This document shows, in pieces, positions 58,526 to 64,000 of a stretch of 64,000 bases of DNA; the first letter of the stretch is position 1, and every line of letters begins with the position of its first letter. Both the position numbers and the translations under genes were made by a program. Source of the DNA: Datisca glomerata (Eukaryota > Streptophyta > Magnoliopsida > Cucurbitales > Datiscaceae); contig QANY01007196.1 of NCBI GenBank assembly GCA_003255025.1, positions 484,666 to 548,665 of the forward strand, given 5' to 3'. The notes under the pieces are model-generated. The model was not told the DNA's origin. It made no database searches and saw only the letters and a program-made list of their open reading frames with translations.

Positions 58526-60530
58526 TATTCTGATACAAATTTTTCCTAATAATTTAGTTTAGTAATGTATTCAGTTAAAATATTTAATTGTTTATCTTAT
58601 TTCAAATCTATTAGAGAAAATGAACATTTTAAATCTAATGAGTTGTTTGGAATGAAATAGATTTGAAATGAAATGAAATCCAATTATTGTTTGGATGTAA
58701 GGAGAAACTGGAAAAGAATTTAAGGAATCGACAATTATGTCCTTAAGTTGTAATTATCTTTTTTTCTTTAATATTTTTTAGAGTGGGGTAAAAGAGTAAA
58801 TTAAGCTTTAAATGAGTAAGGATTTGAAATCCGTCCATTTTTTCGAGGAAAATTTTTAAGCTCTAAATAGGATTTGAAATCCTTTTCCATTTAAACTCCT
58901 GCAATGTTTGATACTTTCCCAACAAAGGAAATGATTTCAATTTCAAAATGATTTGAATTCCCATCAAATATGGGGTTCCAAACGTAGCATAAGAGATTTT
59001 GTTTGAATCTTAAAAAATAGGTGATTATGCAGTAGGAACCAAGTTAGAGAAGCAGCCTTTTACCTGCTTCGTAAAACTGCATTGGAAAGGACTTGATTCT
59101 AGATTAATTTGTGCATCAGATTTACCAAACACTTTTACGAGTTGAAATTATGTAAAAAATTCACTTTTTGCCATTCCAAAAGCAATACCAAACGGGGGCC
59201 TAATTCGGAAAGAAGAAAGCGTGGGGAAGTATTGTTAATAATACTATAACCAGTCGTGCACCCAAAGATGTGTCACTGCAGAATGAAGTACCAACTCACA
59301 AAATATATATACTGTGTCATAAAATGCAAAATTTGGATATACTTTTATGAATTTGAAGTAGCTTTAATTACCATTAGTTAATTTGTCAGTTGAGGTTTTT
59401 GTTCAAGAAAGGAAGTAAATCTGTGGCGCAATATCTCTGAGTTTTGTCTCTCAACCTGCAGGAGTCTCCCCAAGCTGCTAGAGTCAAAGTTTTAGCGAGT
59501 GGGAATGCAACAGAAAGAAGATTCAGGCATGACCTGTTCCCNCCCCCCCCCCCCCCCCCCCTCTCTCTCTCTCCCCATCTTGGGCTCATAAATGTGGCAT
59601 GGAGTTCTCAACGGTTTTAGCTATACTTGGTTTTCTCCATCAGATCAGAGCATGAGCCATAGTTCTTTTGATAAGCAGAATATAACCATCTTTATCACCA
59701 TCTATGTTACATGGACCCCTTTACCTTGGCACATTAGTTATGAATCACATGACCAATCCAAGGCAATGAACATTTTCTGACAAAAAAACTTGTTTCATAG
59801 AGACAATTGTGGTTCTGACAAAAACACTGTATTCTTGCATACTTAGTAGTCAAACAGTAATCCTTTTACCAAACAACAGTAATCTTAATTCTTTTGTCTT
59901 AACATTTAGAGAATGTCACGATTTAGTATTATTACATTTGTGCAGTAATTCTGGATCAACCCTTAAATTCTTGATTGAAGATTTGATTTTTTTTTTTGCT
60001 TCAAAAAAAAGTTTGATCCACTTCTCGAATGGGACTTGAATTTTGGATTCTAAGAAGAATTGTTAGATCCTTAGTTCTCATTGCTTCTGAGCCCAGAAAA
60101 TTATATTGTCTACCGATATAGGAAATAATTATATTGTTCTGTTTGGTTTTCTTAAATTTATATATAAATAAATAAACAACTTTATGTTATTGCCTTTTTC
60201 TAAAAAATCTCTTCTTTAGTTATTTATTGTAATATTTCTGGCGACCCTAATGCTGTCTAAATGCTGGTGATTCACTCATTCATGCAGTGTCTGGATAGGG
60301 GGGAGTATATTGGCTTCTCTTGGTTCTTTCCAACAAATGTGGTTCTCCAAAACTGAGTGAGTGTATCATTTGTCAAAAAGCTTTACAATGATACTTATCC
60401 ATTTACTCTATGATTAGGGGATAATGATAAGTAAGCAAATACTTCACATAAGCTGTTATTTACATGGATGAACGCAATTAACAGGTATGAAGAGCATGGG
60501 GCTTCTTATATTCAAAGAAAATGCCCTTAA
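51082..60530 (+). CDS. ARP4: Actin-related protein 4 (ARP4), 20 exons, 442 aa
   Basis: Nuclear actin-related protein, homologue of yeast Arp4 and animal BAF53. As known for the family, it is a shared subunit of SWR1, INO80, NuA4 and SWI/SNF-type chromatin complexes. Exons: 51082-51094, 51215-51306, 51615-51782, 51912-51985, 52683-52763, 53196-53256, 53388-53437, 53866-53920, 54360-54437, 54536-54589, 54945-54998, 55071-55131, 55948-55999, 56198-56264, 57094-57156, 57247-57309, 57631-57693, 59462-59526, 60288-60356, 60485-60530. They sum to 1329 nt, all in phase, with no internal stop. Visible: N-terminal [20 protein letters not shown] with phosphate loop 1; an ARP4-type acidic insert ([17 protein letters not shown], about residues 40-57); phosphate loop 2 ([18 protein letters not shown]); adenosine loop [11 protein letters not shown]-terminus ending RKCP. 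Length equals the plant family norm (about 441). All introns are GT-AG except intron 18, which is GC-AG (59527). Introns carry a SINE and MITE-like DNA without harming the frame. Very likely functional. Confidence 0.96.
55364..55600 (+). mobile_element. tRNA-derived SINE in ARP4 intron 12, with 13 bp target duplication
   Basis: The body (55377-55587, 211 bp) has a tRNA-like head: box A-like 'ttagcctaatggctaggc' and box B-like 'ggttcaactcc' 40-odd bases later, the pol III promoter layout. It ends in an A-rich text 'ataaaaga'. The flanks AATTGTATATTAG (55364-55376 and 55588-55600) are identical 13 bp target duplications, so the insertion is fairly recent. It is not a functional tRNA: the fold is incomplete and no discriminator/CCA-side stem fits. 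Confidence 0.85.
55640..55765 (-). mobile_element. Second SINE-like fragment, antisense, in ARP4 intron 12
   Basis: On the minus strand the text contains a box A-like 'gagctaacaggctcagg' and, about 35 bases on, a box B-like 'ggtcatgagttcaaattt'. This resembles the head of a tRNA-derived SINE of another family. No target duplication was found, so it is probably a fragment. Confidence 0.4.
58248..59203. mobile_element. MITE-like element with terminal inverted repeats in ARP4 intron 17
   Basis: The left end 'gggcctgtttggtattgct' (58250) is matched by the right end, whose reverse complement is 'ggcccccgtttggtattgct' (ending about 59201). The flanks tat and taa could be a damaged 3 bp target duplication, as in PIF/Harbinger MITEs; a hAT origin is possible. 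A second copy of the left-end text lies at about 58302 ('gggccagtttgatattgctc'), and an inner pair 'gtttggaatgaaat' (58647) / 'gggttccaaac' (58972) suggests a nested second element. No transposase. Confidence 0.65.
58489..58526. repeat. Compound microsatellite (CT)n(TA)n
   Basis: A run of tc followed by a run of ta, about 38 bp, inside the MITE-like DNA of intron 17. Confidence 0.95.
59541..59576. repeat. (C)n(CT)n tract with unread base, 15 bp after ARP4 exon 18
   Basis: About 20 C followed by ct repeats, with an N at 59542. It is a likely sequencing trouble spot next to the GC splice donor of intron 18. Confidence 0.95.
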
Positions 60531-63500
60531 GAGTCCATTCTCTTTGCAAGTTCAAGAGGTTTGTTTTATGTGCCGTTGATTACAACAACATGATTCGAAC
60601 AATTCCCATCTCGAATATCTAACTTACTGACATTCATATTTTAGCTAACTTTGGTATGCTGTCATGCTAACCGACCATTTTCCCAGCTTGTTAGAGCTTC
60701 AAAGTCCATATTTGGTATCTCAGTATCTCTGGGATGACAAGTCATTGACATAGTGTAGCATTATCCATTTTCAAGTAATTGATGTCCTATTCTATCTAAC
60801 ATTGCTCCCTCCCTTGTAGTATAGTAAACCCCTTGTTATATACATATTGTTGAATATTCATATGTCGAGATACACGGCATCTCTAGGTTCGTTTGGCTTT
60901 ATTATGTGATTGAATATCTATTCTGACCTTGTCATCAATGATTGAATATCTATTACGACCGACCAAATTTGGTAGTGATCGAATATCGACCGACCAAATT
61001 TGGTAGTCTCTACTTCAGTCATGGATTTTTACATATTTTGATAAGACGGTCCAATTACATGGATGGAAGCAAGAGTTATTTTGTTTATTTCGCATAATTT
61101 TATAACCACCACTTACACAAAAGTTAATTTTTTTGCGTATTTAAGCACGTCATTAGTACATTTTCTCATTCAACATCTTTCAATGAGCTTCCCATGTGTT
61201 CAATTCGTGTAACATTTCAGTTTTAATAAAGTTTTTGTTTTGTCTGGTATTTTAACTGGTAGGCTCTCAGATTTTTCCTATAAAGTCGTTGGTCCAAATT
61301 TTTTTAAAGGATTTTGTGTTAAAATGATTTTTGAATGAGTTAAATAGTTTTCATACTCGAAAGATTTCGAGTTTGATTCTTAGAAGGAACGCTAGCTATA
61401 TGCTTAACATATACAAGTTAAACGTTGCTTAATAAAAATCTGCGTCAGCGCTGTTGATGTAGAAAGCTTTTTTTTTATAGAGAGGGTGATTCTGAAATCG
61501 CAGGCAGCTCAGACCCGACTGACCGTGCGGGAGATCGCAGAGGCCACTTCGATTGTTAGTGGTCTCAGGTAGTTTAAGGGATTTTGTTTTAATCTTATTC
61601 GGGATAAATGTAATACGCCGTACATGAAATTTTTGGGAAGGGACTAGAGAGGAGCGTTTTTTTAGCAATTTAAAAAAGATTATTACAAGAATGACTCATT
61701 CCCTATAAACTTTACTGTATAAGTGAGTGGGCTTTCTTCCTCGAAAGATTAGCAGAAGCCATTATTGTAGAGGTGGTTCTTGCTTTGAGCTTCTGCGTCA
61801 ACAATTTCGTTGTTAATTTCGCGGTAACTCGAATTTCATTTCACTTTCTATCTCAAGTAACGATCCCTACGCCAAAAACTTCTGCTTCTTCGCCGCGGAT
61901 ACCCTCCAAACGGTCATTGGCTCTTTGTTCTTGCAATCTGGACCAATTTCTTTTAAGTCGTATTACAGTGCATATGTAAGTTCGATCGAGGTGGTTCGTG
62001 GAAGTTGACGGTGGGTGTATAAATAATTCAGCACAATATATAAACATTTACACGCAATACATAAAAATTTACACAAACATAAAAATATTTAGATGTGTGT
62101 AAAATATTTATAGATTCCATCGGTTTTGCAATCCCTTATTTTTTTTACCTCTCTTAATTGAAGTCTCAAACTCGACTGCTCCCCTATATGACCTAAATAA
62201 ATATGGAAAATAATTTCGTTTATTTGGTTCCACAAAAAGAAATATGGAATTAAAATTGTATTGCACTATATAAAAAAATCTTACCATAAAAAGGTATTTT
62301 AGGGCGAGAAATTTTATTATCTTTTTTTTTACCCTTCAAACCTCTTTAAAATATAGTATAATATATGATTTTTACCATCTTTTCTCATATAATATAACTC
62401 ACATTTTAGTATATTATTTTCTATTTAATAATAATTTATCTATAAATAATTGATAAACAAATATATTATAATATTACCAATTAGAAACTTAAATATCTAT
62501 ACAGGAGAATTTTGAAAAATTTTAAGATTGTTTTAAGTCAGCAGTAATTTATTTGTTAGGAACTTATAAAATTAAATATGTAATGTTCATGTCGGCACAT
62601 GAAAATTCATATAAATGAGGTGAGAAATATTTTTATATAAGAGAAATTATCTTTTAATATTATAGAATCTAACAAGTTGATGAATAATCATTTCTATATT
62701 ATTCAATTTGTAATGCTATATAGTAAAATTTCATCCATATTATAAATAAGTCAATGTATTTATTATTACTACTATTTTACTTTTAGTTTATAACTATAAT
62801 TATTTTCAAAGATAATATATCTTTTTCTACATTTATTAATTTAAAATTATAGATGCATTTTTAATTGTTTAACACGTATAAAGTATGTAAACTAGTTCTA
62901 TCAAGTGCATATTGCTCTTTATTTTGTTTTCAAATATACAAATAATGGGTTTGCTATATCAAATTATTTCGAACAATGGTAGGGTAAAATACATCAACCT
63001 ATCTTATAGTTTATCTTAATTACAGAGATACACCATTTACTTTTAGTAATACACAACTCACTCAACCTTAATGAATTGTTAAAAATATCATTCTCCTATT
63101 GATATCTCACTATTTATTTTATCCATCTCTTTTAAATTTAGCAAATAATGTTTTAGACATCCTCAAAAATTGACTTACACATGTTATAGTGTAGAAGTAA
63201 ACAAAATTAGGAAGCTGACAAATAATAATTGCCTATTAGTACAAATTTTTACTACAAGGGCAAGCTGTGAGGGCATTTATGGGATGAAATTTTGTATACA
63301 AAGCTATGCGTTGGCTTTAATGAAACTAGAAAGAACTGTGTAGATTTTGATACTAGAGGAAGTGTTCATATAATTTAGAAGAAATATTATGGAAGTTGGT
63401 GTAATTTACCAAACAATAGGATCTTTCAATTTTTCTATCTGTCTATCTATAATGATAATATAACAATAAGGTAAAAATACACTTACCTTCCCTTTATTTT

Positions 63501-64000
63501 AACCAAAAGACACAAACACCCCTTGAGTTTTCACAAAAGACACAATCTTTTTGTTTAAATAAGGTTGTTAGAGAAATGAGTCATTAGATGTACCAGGACA
63601 TCTCAGTTAGACTGACACCTGCATAGTACCTCATCATTTAACACAACTCAACATATTATTAGCATAAAATAAAAATAGTCAAAAAATGAAAACACAAAAT
63701 AAATCAATCAGTAGAACCTAAACTAATACATTTTACGAATATCATCAAAAATAAAAAAGAGCAAAAAGCTAGAGCAGTTCACCACCAGGTAAGAGGAACT
63801 ATACTTGAAGCTCTAGACGTCAAATAATTTGCATCTGAGTTACCTTTTTGGTAGATGTGTGGGACAACAAAGTTAATGTCAGAGATAAAGTCAAACACCT
63901 ACTTAAGCAGGTTGTCAAGGCCAATGGACCTTATGGGACCTGCAAGGAAGAATGAACACCAAATAAGCAGAACCACTCTCCAACCAATAAAGACATACAC
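60531..64000. other. ARP4 3' flank and AT-rich DNA, no gene recognised
   Basis: The first few hundred bases must hold the ARP4 3' UTR; no clear polyadenylation signal was seen close to the stop ('aataaa' first appears near 61226). 60920-61015 contains a short repeated text ('gaccgaccaaatttggtag', twice). 61740-61990 is a more GC-balanced stretch of unknown nature. From 62100 on the DNA is strongly AT-rich. Short open frames show no family resemblance. Confidence 0.5.

Noticed and set aside
61340..61400. tRNA-like box B (gagtttgattctta)
   Set aside because: No box A at the right distance and no cloverleaf.

Overview
The window is nuclear DNA of a flowering plant, probably a eudicot. The signs are an actin-related protein gene of 20 small exons with plant-type introns, several layers of Ty1/copia and Ty3/gypsy (Tat lineage) retrotransposon remains, a nuclear copy of plastid psbD, a MULE transposase fragment and a tRNA-derived SINE. 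The species cannot be fixed from this sequence. There is one intact gene; nearly everything else is decayed mobile DNA in AT-rich sequence.

Layout. 1-7042: a Tat-lineage gypsy element read on the minus strand (LTR 6449-7042, primer-binding site, gag remnant, PR, RT, RNase H, INT). Downstream of pol lie about five 84-90 bp tandem repeats and then a decayed coiled-coil reading frame on the opposite (plus) strand. 7043-11915: AT-rich, no gene seen. 11932-12274: psbD fragment of plastid origin. 13142-13825 and 27110-27802: two copies of an LTR-like dispersed repeat. 13886-22615: a Tat/Ogre-like element that shows gag but no pol, with a long array of about 140 bp two-part repeats and a large 3' LTR. 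22618-26583: a copia int-RT-RNase H remnant with its 3' LTR. About 28175-28425: MULE transposase C-terminus. 28429-35100: a second copia element of the same LTR family (5' LTR, primer site, GC-rich leader, gag to RT), which runs directly into a Tat fragment (35105-36520). That fragment is again followed by tandem repeats (36640-37025) and an antisense coiled-coil frame (37470-37840). 37842-45556: a minus-strand copia element whose middle segment (about 39440-41450) appears inverted in place. 45557-50424: a higher-order tandem array entered by that copia LTR and by a 2826 bp solo-LTR-like insertion with 5 bp target duplications (CTACA).

51082-60530: a complete ARP4 gene (nuclear actin-related protein; subunit of SWR1/INO80/NuA4/SWI-SNF type chromatin complexes). 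It has 20 exons that join in phase to 442 codons. One intron uses a GC donor, one intron holds a SINE with perfect 13 bp target duplications, and a large intron holds nested MITE-like DNA. 60531-64000 shows no further gene.

The most notable structural themes are: (a) two Tat remnants sharing the order pol, tandem repeats, antisense coiled-coil ORF; (b) a pol-less gag-carrying Tat/Ogre-like element; (c) an in-place inversion inside a copia element with matching breakpoints; (d) a two-subunit satellite-like array next to ARP4. All LTR lineage names and boundaries were judged by eye without database searches.
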